DNA of 64,000 nt from Pegea sp. RAD2-039 (lineage: Eukaryota; Chordata; Thaliacea; Salpida; Salpidae), in contig JAQGEQ010000003.1 in the NCBI GenBank assembly GCA_034620365.1, positions 744,001-808,000 of the forward strand, given 5' to 3'. A program made the position numbers and the translations under genes. The notes beneath the pieces are model-generated. The model searched no databases, was not told the DNA's origin, and saw nothing but the letters and a program-made list of their open reading frames with translations. Position 1 is the first letter of the stretch. Each line of letters opens with the position of its first letter. This document shows positions 41,065 to 53,495 of this stretch, in pieces.

Positions 41065-43875
41065 TTAATTTAGACAATTACATAGACAAACAGAAGATGG
41101 ACATTCAGTATTGCTTTGAAAATACCACTGAATATGTTGTAGATGACCTCCATGGCCACAACTTAGACAAAAAGTGAAGCTACAATTCTTTAAAAGAGTC
41201 TGACATACTTGACAAATAGGTCTGAAAGGTTTTGAAGTATCATGATTGCTATCAGGTTGGTCACTAACTAGTCGAACATCAAATGTATCTTGAACGGATA
41301 AATCCTTATTAGATAAATAAGATTCAATTTCAAGGCTTTTAAAATGTTGGTTGATACGTTTCAAATAGTCACCATAAGAAATTAAAGCAGCATCATAAAA
41401 TATATCTTTTTGTGGTAGGTGAGGAACTGAAAGTAATTTATCTTTGATACCATTTTCACTTTCTTCTCTTTCCACGTTATCTAGTTCAAAGAATTGAATT
41501 TGTGAAAAAGTGTCGAGGCTTTTAGTGGAATCGTAGGAATTAAACGAAACTGGGTATTCTGGGTTACTTTGTTGCCTTAGATGATTAACAGGAAGTTTAA
41601 AACTTCTTTTTTTTAAATTTCTAATTGGTGAAATATTTAAATTTTTGACAGTTTTATTTGTCGATTTGATATAGGAAGTTTTTGAACAAGGAGTCTTTGA
41701 AGTTATCAGTCTATTTTTATATACAGAGGATAGAAGAGCCATAGTTTGAAAGTCTTTAATGTCTGAGTAAAATTCAAATAATCGATCAACAAATGGTTGA
41801 CCAGCAGGAGTGTTCTTAAATGGGACACAGAGCTCGTTATGTGAAGTTTCCTGAACTCCAACAGAGTGAGATAGAACATTAACAGAAGACCACAGACGGT
41901 ACAAATCCGGACGTTTACAATCAAATGCAATTTGCTTATTTATTGCACAAATATCAAATGATGCTTCAGTTTTGTACTTTGCTGCTAGGGATTTGCTAAC
42001 TGGTAAGTAAGGGGAGAAATCAAAAATAAAAACTTTAGTCGGAGCAACAGCGAATTGATTGTTCGTTCGACTGTTGAAATATCTCCGAGGCTTCTTTTCT
42101 CTGGGTAATGACTTAGATGTGTTTGAACCAGGAGTAGTTCCATATTCTTGTTGTTGGTTTGATTGGCTATCATTCCAATTCTGGAACGTAACTAAACTTT
42201 TCAAGGATTTAGGAGTTTTTTCAACTCCTGTCTGTGTCATTTTAAAGATAGAAAGTCCAGTAAAAACAACTAAATATCCTGCTCCACAAAAACTAGCTTT
42301 ACAAGTTTTAGGGTAAGGTATATTTTTTAGAGTTTTGATCAATTCTTGTGCGATTGGAAAGTTCTTTGTTTGGAGAGCTTTCACTTTAGATTGTTGCTTT
42401 AAAGTGTCACTAATAGTTTGAAAACACCGCTGCAAATAACCAAGCATTTGGTTGTTTGAGCAAGATAAAGAAGTTTGCTCTACAGCTGATGAAAGATGTT
42501 CTTCGATAAATTTCATTTGAGGAGAATCAGCATATTGAGCAGTGAATTCAAATTTAGGTTGATCATATAAAGGATAACCTTTTGGAAATTTAACAATAAG
42601 TTTAAAGGTTTTAGAATCCCATGAAACAGAAGCTACACAAAAACGAGATGAAGCACTGGTTTCAACTATCTGAATACCAGGAAATTCTAATGACTTTACA
42701 GAGTTTAGCTCATTATCCAATGAGTATGACTTAGAACGCCTTTCCAATTCTGTCTTATAAGGTTCTAGTTGATCTATGTGTTTATCAGAAGTGCTTTCTT
42801 TGTGTAAGCCTATTTCAGGAGATATTTGACTATTTAAATCTAAATTACTTTCAACAAAGTATTCATTAAAAGTGTTGTATTTACTAGAATCCAGATCATT
42901 TGCAACTGAATTCTGTGAAAAGTCATAAGTTGGTTGACAAAACCTTAAGCTTTGATCTTTAGACCACGTGACTAGCTGCCAAATGTTATTATTTCTCTTT
43001 TTTCTCCAACCAAAATCAAGAACTACATCAACATGATTTTCAAACATCTGAGTAGAAACGTCCATCTCATTGATGTCCCATAAACATAAAGGAGTCTCTC
43101 TAACATTTTTAAATGTTAATGAAGTTACACTTCTATGATTTGGATTAAACTGTACTCGCCAAACTGGATACTTAGCACTATAACTTAATGTTCCTTCATT
43201 ATATTTTTTACTTGTATCCCAAAAACTTATATTCGTATCTTGACTGCCAGAAACCAATAGATTTTCAGATATTGGACTCCAATCTATACTATAAATATTA
43301 GAAACATGTGCCATAATACAATTTACAGGAGTACTTGGTGATCTAACATCCCAAACCCTAATATTTCCATCATGTGAACTAGCTAAGTTGAAATCATTTA
43401 TTTTGTTCCATTTTATTTGACTAACACCAGCTACAGTTGACATGGTTAATTTTGGTCTTTTAATTTCCCGTATATCCCAAAGACATATATAAGAATCTAA
43501 TGAACAAGTTGCCATTAAGTTTGGGTGGGAGTAAGACCAATTAGCATCACTAACTGCCCGAGTGTGACCACTAACTGTAGCTAGTTTTATAGCACCACTA
43601 TTATCATCAAATTTCCAAATATCAGCGCTTTTACTATAAGTAGTTAAGAAGTATTGACTTTGATTTATTAATGGATTCCATTCTATATGACTTATATCAT
43701 ATTTATTTTCAATTCCGACTTTATGTTGAACAACTGTTGGATTATCAAGATCAATCATTATTAGATTTCTTTTAGATCCAAGAACTGCTAAGCTACCAGT
43801 TATGTCTATAGACATAGTCGTTGCTTGAATATTTCCATGATTTGAAACAACAACGTCTTGAGACCACCTCATCAT
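41065..43875 (-). CDS. WDR59: WDR59, GATOR2 complex subunit (single exon)
   Basis: One uninterrupted 936-codon frame, close to the length of animal WDR59. An N-terminal WD40 propeller occupies ~1-330 (repeats such as LMATCSLDSYICLWDIRE and NIRVWDVRSP). An RWD domain lies at ~385-490 (VKFPKGYPLYDQPKFEF). A C-terminal zinc-binding RING-like domain shows CQVCQTLLKN, then CLSCGHGGHLQHIQWYF, then CPSSVCLCNC, the WDR59/WDR24/MIOS signature. GATOR2 acts at the lysosome, opposing GATOR1 and so promoting amino-acid activation of mTORC1. Start: first of two adjacent ATGs, three bases after an AG (43880-43879) that may be a 5' leader acceptor. Oddity: no coding intron in a window where neighbours have 3-13 exons. 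Confidence 0.95.
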   Translation of the reverse strand: MMRWSQDVVVSNHGNIQATTMSIDITGSLAVLGSKRNLIMIDLDNPTVVQHKVGIENKYDISHIEWNPLINQSQYFLTTYSKSADIWKFDDNSGAIKLATVSGHTRAVSDANWSYSHPNLMATCSLDSYICLWDIREIKRPKLTMSTVAGVSQIKWNKINDFNLASSHDGNIRVWDVRSPSTPVNCIMAHVSNIYSIDWSPISENLLVSGSQDTNISFWDTSKKYNEGTLSYSAKYPVWRVQFNPNHRSVTSLTFKNVRETPLCLWDINEMDVSTQMFENHVDVVLDFGWRKKRNNNIWQLVTWSKDQSLRFCQPTYDFSQNSVANDLDSSKYNTFNEYFVESNLDLNSQISPEIGLHKESTSDKHIDQLEPYKTELERRSKSYSLDNELNSVKSLEFPGIQIVETSASSRFCVASVSWDSKTFKLIVKFPKGYPLYDQPKFEFTAQYADSPQMKFIEEHLSSAVEQTSLSCSNNQMLGYLQRCFQTISDTLKQQSKVKALQTKNFPIAQELIKTLKNIPYPKTCKASFCGAGYLVVFTGLSIFKMTQTGVEKTPKSLKSLVTFQNWNDSQSNQQQEYGTTPGSNTSKSLPREKKPRRYFNSRTNNQFAVAPTKVFIFDFSPYLPVSKSLAAKYKTEASFDICAINKQIAFDCKRPDLYRLWSSVNVLSHSVGVQETSHNELCVPFKNTPAGQPFVDRLFEFYSDIKDFQTMALLSSVYKNRLITSKTPCSKTSYIKSTNKTVKNLNISPIRNLKKRSFKLPVNHLRQQSNPEYPVSFNSYDSTKSLDTFSQIQFFELDNVEREESENGIKDKLLSVPHLPQKDIFYDAALISYGDYLKRINQHFKSLEIESYLSNKDLSVQDTFDVRLVSDQPDSNHDTSKPFRPICQVCQTLLKNCSFTFCLSCGHGGHLQHIQWYFQSNTECPSSVCLCNCLN

Positions 43876-46800
43876 TTTCTGATTAGGTATTACTTTAGAG
43901 ACTAATAAACTATAAACGAAAAATTATAAAAAATGATGATTATAATTACAAATAATGATAACAAAATTTCAGTATTTGATTTATGATAAAAAAATTTTCT
44001 AAAATGTCTTTATAAATTATATACACCAATAAGTAATTGATCATAAAAACCATTTTTTTAATTTATAAATTCTAAATTTATAACGAAATGAGTTTTCAAC
44101 AAAAGTTTATTATCTAAAGTATTGTGAAAAGCACTTTTATCAAAATACAGTTGTTATTTTGAGCAAATACATAATATTAATATTCTCAAAAATTAATATG
44201 TAAAAAATATTATTGATTAACTTTGGTTAAAACTTTCATTAATATCCATAAACATTATTAGTTAGAAAATTCAAATCTAAAAAGATAAGTTAAATTATTT
44301 TATCAAAGCATAATAAATCTGCACAGTAATCAACTATTAATAATTATATTCAAATAATAAAAAAAGCTATTTTACTAATAATTAAATTAAATTAATTAAT
44401 TAATGATACTATTTTATAAATAACTACTATAAACGAAACATCAGTTTTGAACTAGTGATTTAAGATTATACAAAAATACATCATATATATAAGAAATCTG
44501 CAACAATCATGAAATAAAACATTTATTTATAAATAAAAAAACGCAATTTAAGTAATTTCTCTACAAATGATATACTATACTGACACTTTCTTCATTTTCT
44601 CTACTTCTATATCTTTGTATCTTCTAAATATGTTCTATATTTAGAGCTTTATAATTTGACATCTGAACAAAATAAATAGAATAAATAAATAGTGAAGTAT
44701 TTTTATCATATGATACTTTAAAAAGAAACAAAATTAAGTTGTAAACAATTTAAATTAATATATATTGAATAATTGATATTACTTTTCACAACTTATAAAA
44801 ATAATAAACAAGTAAATTAAAATAGGATCACAACTTTACAAAAGAATCTTTTTAAATCACTTAAATATACAAAATTATATAGTAGTATAGATAACTATTA
44901 TAAACTTCAAAAACAAATTAATAATTTTGTTGTTAAAGTTAAATATATTCTAATTTTCATGAAAATTGACAAGAGACTGTTTAATCAATTAATATAATTA
45001 ACAGTATGCTATAAACAAAGTAAGTTTAAAAATAATCTTGGACAAAAATGTTTGAATGATCATGTAAATTAACATTAATCGATAAAATTAGATAAGTTTA
45101 CTGATAAGCTACATAGATTCCTTTAATAAAAATTTACAGCATGTAAATGCAAACACAGCAAAAATACTATCGTAATTATTATTGTTTGTAGCCAAATGTG
45201 GTCATATAAACATTAACTTTTAGTAACACGCAGTTACTAGTATAAGCATTTAAAATATACTAGTTTTAGAAATATTAAAGAATATCTAATTTAAAATTTA
45301 TTTGAAGTGTTATGTTAAAAAGTTTTTAAGAAACTTATTTAGTAGTAGGTAAACGATACCCTAAATTACATAATGGATAAAAGTAATGCTTATATAATTC
45401 AAATCTAGCAGTTTGCCAAAACTATCTAAAACTAAGAGTTTTCTAAGACTCTAGTCTTAATTAATTTTTTGCTAATAGAAAAAATAAACAATATAAGCTA
45501 AGTAAAATTTGAAAAAAATATTATTAAAAGTCACTAAACAAGTTTTGCTTGATATTATTAGCTTTAAGTTAAAATAGTGATTTAACATAAATACTTGAAA
45601 ACAATACTTTTAGCTACCAACAGATATACATAAAATTGTTAAAGGAAATTGAACTTTTTTAGAAACAAATTTTATAAGAATTTTATGTTATTTTAAATAC
45701 CTTTTTGTTTGTGATACAAATAATTTGAGAATATAACAGTCTTTCTTAATTAGGCATCAAACTTAAGAGTGAAATAGAATTGAAAAACTATTAGGGAATC
45801 CAAAAGTCTTTTAATTCAAAAGACTTTTATTTATCGTAGTTATTTTATAGGATATTGAAAAAACTGTAAGAAGTAAGAACAAAATTTCGGTTTGCTAAGG
45901 AGCTGGATTTGGTAAACGTCAAGCGCTGTAAGATACTGATAGATATATCATCGATAAATTACTAAGTTAACAACCAGACAAAGATAAACGTTAGTTGATG
46001 AAAAGTTTACTTGTAAAAAATTGCTTTATAGAGTGACTTTATTTTGCATGTTTCTAGCAACACATGGCAAAGTATATTCTTTAATAGCAGAGTATCTGAT
46101 TTCCACAAAACAAGTAATCAAAAGCTGTCTCAAAACTTGCACATCTGATAATGACTATAAGGAGTGGAAATTCTTATCTATTCGCCACCTAGAGCTTAGT
46201 ATGAAATTAGATAAGTTGACAACATTTACTCTTTGTTTATAATACATTTAATAATAGATTTCTTTACTTTGCAACTAAGTATAAAGAGATGGTCAAAAAG
46301 ATTTTGATAACGTTTCGATCCTAAAATATTTTCTTATGTTCTGAGAACCAGCTTTATCTGACCTTAGTTAGCTCATACTGATTAAGGTTGATATCAGAAA
46401 AATTTCTCGTGAAAATGTTAAGAAGATAACATGCATTCAGAAACTACTTTCTAGTTTTTTATTAGCGCTTTAATAGTTCGAAAATAGAGCATAAGTTATG
46501 CTTTTATAAGAGTGATACACCAAGAAAGAGTAAACTAAAGGAGTAGTATAAAGATATAATCATGTTTTTTGTCCTTTTGGTAAGTACGTTTGTGACTAAA
46601 CAAGTGGGAAAGTAACACTCTTGTATTCATACTGAAAGACCCGATTCAAGTTGGGACAATTGAGAGTTTATGCAAATGGTTTACACAGATTTATTGCAAA
46701 ACATTTATTTTTCACTGTCATCTTTAATAATATTCATTGCTAATAATCTTAGTTAGTAGCAATTTTCCTTAATTTTAAACAGAAGAATTTTAAAGAAATA

Positions 46801-47125
46801 TAATCAAATAAAGTTTAAGATATGCTTGTATTATTAAAGGAAGAATGTTAAAAGTATGAGTTGCGAAAATTAGCAGTTTCGTCACATATTTCAATAAAAC
46901 AAAAAACAAAAACTTTTATTGAAGCAGCTGCAAAAGTTTAATTATTTATAAATGTTATTTAATTTAATTCTTATTATTTAATTCTATTTGAATTAAATTA
47001 TAGGTTTTATTCTATTAAACAAAACTTATAAATTTTTGAATATTTTATTATCTTTTTACTGTTACTGGGGAATAAATTCAAGTTGTCCTGCCTCAACCAG
47101 CGACTATTTCCCCAGTAGATGATTT
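43876..47125. other. Gene-free AT-rich stretch
   Basis: Upstream of WDR59. No exon is supported. The 73-codon frame at 46021-46242 has unremarkable composition but no recognised motif and no clear splice context, so it is not called. Confidence 0.45.
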
Positions 47126-47350
47126 AACAACAATATCATCTATACAGACATTCACGAAGTCTTTGACTCAGTTTCACATCCTATTTTAGTAAAAGCCCTC
47201 TGAAAGATTGATAGTGGCCCTACTATTATCTCTTAGATTGATCAATTTTCCAATGATGGACAACGAGAAGTAATGATTAAAAACGCTTCTTCAAGTTCTC
47301 TCAAAGGCTTTCAGTGGTGCTCTCTATATATCTTTTCTAAATGATAGGTC
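47126..47350 (+). pseudogene. LINE reverse-transcriptase fragment, palm region (broken)
   Basis: The plus strand encodes NNNIIYTDIHEVFDSVSHPI followed by an in-frame LVKAL, two stop codons, IDQFSNDGQREVMIKNASSS and a shortened SGALYISFLND. This is the non-LTR reverse-transcriptase pattern (Y)TDFxKAFDSVxH ... SGVPQG...LYINDL, with the SGVPQG segment partly deleted. It is a dead remnant. Just beyond it, on the other strand, lies an earlier part of the same kind of enzyme. Confidence 0.8.
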
Positions 47351-47530
47351 ATATGATTGTGAATGATATGCTCTTGAGTTCTGCAGATAACTGAAGTTAG
47401 CGAAACTGGTCTGCAGTTAAGTGCAGTGTTTCTGGGACCCTTTTTATGAATTGGAGCAATAATAGCTTTCTTCCAAATTTGTTAAACTCTTCCTCGCCTC
47501 AGAGTCATGTTAAAGAGAAGCGATAATGGA
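47343..47530 (-). pseudogene. LINE reverse-transcriptase fragment, upstream motif, inverted
   Basis: The minus strand encodes a frame with one stop: PLSLLFNMTLRRGRV, stop, QIWKKAIIAPIHKKG, PRNTALNCRPVSLTS, then VICRTQEHIIHNH. This is the segment that precedes the palm in non-LTR reverse transcriptases (W..A.I.PI.KKG....NYRPISLTS). It runs towards, and meets, the plus-strand palm fragment at ~47345, so the two parts of the enzyme are in opposite orientation. Confidence 0.8.
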
Positions 47531-48107
47531 TTGTGTAATAAACATATTTTCCATTAGGATGTAACTTCTATTTTTCAGCTAAGTCTATATTACTAAATAA
47601 TTACTAAGTATTTTCAATTTCCTTTTTAAAGATTTCTATGAATTGTTTTTGGTTTCTACTTCTAACTTCTTTAAATGTAAGTTTGTCGATTTCATTTCTT
47701 TTGCTAAATTTTCTGTAAAAAAATCAAACATTGTGTAGTTCTAAAGCTCCGGAAAGTTTAGAGATCAGGATTAAGTAAAAGTAAATTTTTCAACAAGTAA
47801 TTATTTCTACGTTTTTTATATATTTTTTATCCTACGAGAGACTGTGATCAACTTTTAAATGATTACAAAGCAGTTGCATATACTTCATGTACCTACAGAG
47901 AATTGTTTAGAGCAACAATGTCTACTTTATTGGTTTTCTGTTTTATAAAACTGCTTAAATTAAAACTGCAATATTTAAAACGGGTTATCAGCAGATGATA
48001 TTTCTGAAAAGTCACAAACTTAGTGAAAGATTTTTGTCATCTAAGATCACCAAAACATCCAAAGCATATATATTTATTTCAAACATGAAAAATGTGACAA
48101 CAAATAT
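47531..48107. other. Spacer beyond the LINE remnant
   Basis: No coding signal seen except a minus-strand AATAAA at 48078-48073, about 30 bases past the DCAF13 stop codon, which is its likely poly(A) signal. Confidence 0.45.
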
Positions 48108-51100
48108 CTAATCGCTGTCAGTATCAACTGCTTGTCCGACAATGTGCTTTCGTCTTTCAGGTATGATTGGAACAGTTCCAGGTTTGGAATTCATTCGACG
48201 ATTTTGCTCCCTACAAATAAGAATAGTTTGAAATGAAGTTGATACTGGAGGAGATAAATAGAATTCCAAATATCACTTTTCAAATGTGACTTTCATGAAC
48301 AAATGTAATTGCAGATTTGAAAAGGTTGAAGAAACTAGAAAACTTGTTCTTACTTTCTCTTTACTGAATTTTTCATCTCTCTCTTTTCCTTTGTAGCGCT
48401 GTAGACTGCTTTTGGAACATGTCTGAAAAGAAATTGATTAAAAAAGGATTTCACAAAGATCAAAACGAGTAGATACAAACCTGTGTTTAGCTATTCGTCT
48501 AATTTGTGGATGATGACGGTACTTTTCCATCAACTTCTGATTGTACAAAGCAGCGGTTTTCTGTCTTGGAGCCAACTTTAAAAAGCGAATAAGTTAAAAA
48601 TCTAAACACAAATAGTCTTGAAATAAAAATAGATATTAAACTATAAACAAATTTCATTTCATAAATAATTATTTAAGTAACCACTAACAACGCTACACAC
48701 TAACTAAACGAAATAATAAATTGATGAAAACTCACATTTCCAAGCTGCTCAGATGCATATGCTTTCCATAATCGAATATTAGTTTCATCAGAACCAGATA
48801 AGATATATCTGCAACCAGTAAATATTAGATGAAGGACTAGAGTATAGACAAGCTTACTTGTTATCCATAGCCCATTTAACGGTAGTTAGTCGCTGCATTC
48901 TTTTAGTATGATATACCTCTCTGCTACGATTTGATTTGGCTGGGAATATACGGATAGTTCTGTAAACACGAAAGGTTAGAACAATTTAACATAACAACTG
49001 TTTTCTTAATTTCAGAATCAATTTATTAAATCATTAGAGATGAAATGGACGAGTGGTTGATTTGATTGGCTACTAATCCATTGGGATTTAGGAATCCGAC
49101 GATTGATAGGTCGCTATAGAGCGCCACCTATCGACCAAGAAAAGTATCTTTCTTAACCATGGGTAAATAGTGCCACTACCCTGTGCATGTTTTAAGACAA
49201 AAGATTTGGGAGTGAACCCAGACAGAAAAAGCTGTCAACTTCTTTTCATCTACTACTTTAACTTACAAATCTTAGCAACAAATCACAAACTACTTACTTG
49301 TCATAGCTACCACTAACAAACTCTTGTCCAGTTGGAGAGTAATCTACATCAAGTACAGCTTCAACATGATCAGTGTGGACATTACATGCATACTTAAGAT
49401 TTCTAATATCGAATGTGTGTAGGCTGTAAGAGAATTTCATAATTGAAATTTATTATCTTAATGCTTGGGTTATTTTGTAAGTTTCCTAGAAATTAAATAT
49501 TATCATGACATAATTTAGTGAAGAAAAATCATGGTTTTTTTAGGAGAGTTTACATTAGGGTAGGTACTTTGATGGCCAATTTACAAGCACTTTCGACCAC
49601 CAATTTGTTTGGAAAGCATTTTTGGGACTTAGTATAGTTGGAATTTTAAATCATTGTCATACTGATGTGGTTCAAGTAATGATTATTAGAAATCGCTGGT
49701 ACTACAAACAAGAAGGTACTTAAAGCCAAGTACTTATTCTAATTTTAATATGTTCACTTATTTCTAACTTACTTATGATCTTCATTAGCAGCAGTAAATA
49801 TAAATGCTTCAATAGGATTCCAAACTGCCACATTACTTCTCATCGCTAAAACGAGTTTGTTGACAGCAACATTAGCTCGGATATCATACAGAATTATACC
49901 TCTAAACATAAAAGTAGTATTTAGAATAGTAAAAAAAGCTGGTGAAAACTTACCTGTCAGAAGCTGTACTTAAACATTGATTAAATTCAATTGGATTAAA
50001 CCGAACAGTGGAAATTGATTCATTCTCATATTTAAACGTTTTGATTGGCTCAGCTCTTTCAGGGTTCCATATGTCGACTGTTTGGCCAGAAGTTGCAAAT
50101 AAATCTTCATGCCAGCTGTAGTCAACACCACTGTATAAAGACTGTAAGTACATTAGTGGTTAGCATTAGGCAAGTCACTAAATAGAATAAGAACCTGAGT
50201 AACAACGGAGTTAATTGGGACAGTATTATCTTCAACACTTATATCTGAATTCCAATGCTTAATTGTTTTATCATCTCCAACTGAAATAATTCTTGTTCCA
50301 TCTCGAGTCGATGTTACTCCTCTAACCCAACCATCATGGGCTTGGACTGACCAAATACACCGTTGAGTTGTAAGATTCCATTGTTTCAACTATAAATAAA
50401 AAAACTGAGTCTTCATGGGTAATTTCAAACTTGCTAATAAAGTTGAGAAAACAGTTTTTGATACAAATAAAATTTAATTATTAAAATTAAAAAAAATACT
50501 ATCTTCTAAAATAATAAAAAAGCTTACATGAAATCTAAAAGACAGATATAAAGTTTATCTACAACATTAATGGATGAAAACAATAAATTTAAAAGCTAAA
50601 GAAATAATTTTTAATTTATAAAACTATTTTATAATTAAAATACAAAAAGTAGACAATTAAAAACTAACTTCTCCATCATAAGAACCAGAAAATATAGAAT
50701 TTAGTTGTTTTCTATGTTTAGACATACAACTAACACCATCTCTGTGACCATCTAAAGAAGCAATAAATGGCTTGGCAAATACTCTATTCAATTTTGTAGC
50801 ATTTAAGGCTCTGATATATTCACGGGAAGCTTGAAATGGGTGCAAAGCTGGATTATAATTCCTTATCACTAGATAATAAAAGTCACAATATATTAAATGA
50901 ATATAATAAACTAAAGTCAAAGTAAAGATGAAAACAAACCATTGAAAATATAATTATTTTATATCATATTTCTAAAATTAAAATTTTATTTAAGATATAT
51001 TAACTACTTTTCTTGAAATGTATCATATTTAAGCAACAAAACTTTTATGTAAAGTTTTAAAAACCTGTTAAAAACATAAATACAATTTTACATAATAAAT

Positions 51101-51452
51101 ATCATTAATTGTAAAAGTAAATTATATCAACAGAAATAACATCTTTTTAAATTATCTAAGTTACTTTTGAAAATAGAAGTTGTAATACTTAATGTTCTTT
51201 AAATTTAATTACTACTTAATAATTACCAACATGAAACTGTTATATCTAACTTCAACATAAATCTAAATGAAATATATTATATCTATAAAAAAATCTCTTT
51301 TATATAAACAGTATTTTAATAATTGCTTTCTTAAAATAATTTGAAATAAATAAGGTAAAAATGAATTATTTGCAAATAGTACCTTTGTGTAGATCCAGCT
51401 TTGTTTCTCTTTTATAATCATCAGGATTTCTGGATAGAACTTTTACTTTCAT
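48108..51452 (-). CDS. DCAF13: DCAF13 (SOF1/WDSOF1), ribosome-biogenesis WD40 protein
   Basis: Eleven exons: 51452-51383, 50868-50669, 50389-50195, 50141-49954, 49901-49773, 49423-49298, 48959-48858, 48808-48736, 48575-48481, 48422-48354, 48210-48108. They join to 449 codons plus stop, against about 445 in vertebrates. The N-terminus MKVKVLSRNPDDYKRETKLD is nearly identical to the family. WD40 repeats fill ~60-330 (GHRDGVSCMSKHRK, VGDDKTIKHWN, YSPTGQEFVSGSYDK). The C-terminal SOF1 domain contains SREVYHTKRMQ, HPQIRRIAKHRHVPK and RRMNSKPGTVP. In the small-subunit processome this protein acts in U3-dependent 18S rRNA maturation in the nucleolus; it is also a CUL4-DDB1 receptor. Intron 6 (49297-48960) carries GC-richer hairpins. 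Confidence 0.97.
49100..49190 (-). other. GC-richer hairpin-forming patch in DCAF13 intron 6
   Basis: Two inverted repeats lie within one intron. GATAGGT (49105-49111) pairs with ACCTATC (49126-49132), with an inner CGCT/AGCG around a 4-base loop. GGGTA (49161-49165) pairs with TACCC (49177-49181). The surroundings are clearly less AT-rich than the other introns. It could be an intronic structured RNA or a repeat scrap. No confident C/D or H/ACA box set was found. Confidence 0.3.
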
Positions 51453-53495
51453 TTTAAATCAACAGAAAAAAATTAGACTACAATAAAAGACTGTCAATAT
51501 AATATAAACATTCAAAAAATTTTAATAAATTATTATATTGTAAATAACTAGTCATACAAACTAACTAACTGTAAATAAATAAATTATTTAGACACATAAA
51601 TGTACAATAAAAAATTATGAAAAATGAATTAAATTTATAATTTATTATATTATTTAACAAAAATGTTATAACTTTTATTTTCATGATACTTAACAATATT
51701 TATTTTACACAAAAATTTATTGAAAACTTATCTTTTTAAAGACCAAAACTTAACACAGAATTTAAAAAAAAAAAAACTTTGTTACAATATAATTATAGAC
51801 AAACAAAATTTGTTGAAAATATTACTGAAAATTCAACTAAATTTGGCAAAACTAATAAAACATGTTAGCATTAAAACATTTTTCAGTAGGAAAAAAGTAA
51901 AGAAAAAAAGCCATTTTCGTAAAACATTTTTTAATTATTTTAAATAAAAATCAAGAAACAAAATTTTATTCTAAAGACTAACAAATTTCATCAAAAAGTT
52001 TTTAATAAAGGATGAAAATGCGGAGAAATTTGAATATCGGGGAAAAAGGATAGTTAAAAAAATAAAATAAATTTCAACTAGTACACAAAATTATTTGGAG
52101 ATCACAAAATAATTAGACTTTAATAAAAAACTAATTTTTTTGTGTACATCATACTTAAGTACATTTCCTACTAAACTAGAAGAAAAATTATTAAAAATTA
52201 AATAAATAATTTGTCAGGTGGTGCATTTTGAAGCTAATGCCTTGTAAATATAAAATTTAGTGTGATTATACTTTCGTACCAGCCTTAAAAATCAGTCAAG
52301 TTAACATTTTTCAAGTCATATAGAACTAGGTTACCAGTTAAAAAGCCCACAAATTTTACTGGCAGCCCAGGAAGAGTCTTGAGTACTTTTGCCAACTAAG
52401 CTGATGTAAATCTTACAAGGTGCACAGAAAACAAAATAACAATTATGAAAATTAAAGTTTTTCTTCAACATATAATCCTTATCAGTAATATTCTTGAAAT
52501 ACCAACATTAGGACAAATTTGTCTCGCAGATGATTATTAATCTAGAGCATAATTATTTATTGATTATTACATAACGGTAGTAGTGCATATGCTTCTGCGA
52601 TAATGAATATTTATAATAATGAACTGCCTCCGCCAAATGCGTCCAAGTGCTGGGAATGCTCCAGAAACAGTGTTAAAGAGAAATTACAGTGAAATAAAAA
52701 GAAGCTAAACAAGTTTTTTCTTCTTCTTTGATATTAGTTTTTAGATAGTTTTGATATTAGCTATCTACAAATAGTAGAATATTTTAGATTCGAACTTCTA
52801 TGCACGCAATATGTATGTATAAGTTATTTGAGTGCTTAAATTGTTAATTATATTTAAAATTACTGACGAAATGAAGAAATTCAAAAATAATCGAACATTT
52901 TTTTTGATGACTTAAGTTTACCAGCTCTAAGTAAAATGTTCAATAGGATTGGCAACTGAAATTATGTTGAATAATCTCAATCATAAGATGAGTTTGAGAT
53001 AAAAGTTATTTTAGTTTCTTCAGTTATAAGAAACTGTATTTGAAATCAAACAAACGAAGTTAGTAAAGTATTTAATTACTGTAAATAAAGTTTAATAGAT
53101 TTCATGAAAGATTTTGCAGCTTTAAAGCCCGATTTTTGATTTAAGTAATTATTTTATTATATATCCAATTTTTTAAATTAAAGTTGTCAACTGCTTTATA
53201 TCAATTGTCACTTTATCAATGAATTATCCTTTTACTGTCACTCTCACATTTATGGCATATTCAATATTTATATCATAAATATTTATCTCTTATAAGTTAG
53301 ATTCAGACAAAAAATTTAAATCAAAATGCAATTTCCAAAAATAAATTAAAATATTTTAGCAATAGTAAGGGGGCGACGTTGGTAGATGGAATATAACATT
53401 GCGAGCCACACTCTTGATTTTGCATATAGACGGCTTAGAAGTTTACAAATTAAACTAAGATGGCAGCAACATCCTGGACGACTAAGCAACCTTAT
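51453..53495. other. Gene-free AT-rich stretch upstream of DCAF13
   Basis: No exon supported. It contains a Lys/Leu-rich chance frame at 51720-51947 and a 29-codon frame (52603-52692) in less AT-rich sequence, discussed as a finding. It should include the DCAF13 promoter. Confidence 0.45.

Noticed and set aside
46021-46242. 73-codon plus-strand frame
   Set aside because: Composition is passable, but no motif, no neighbouring exon and no promoter or poly(A) context support a gene.
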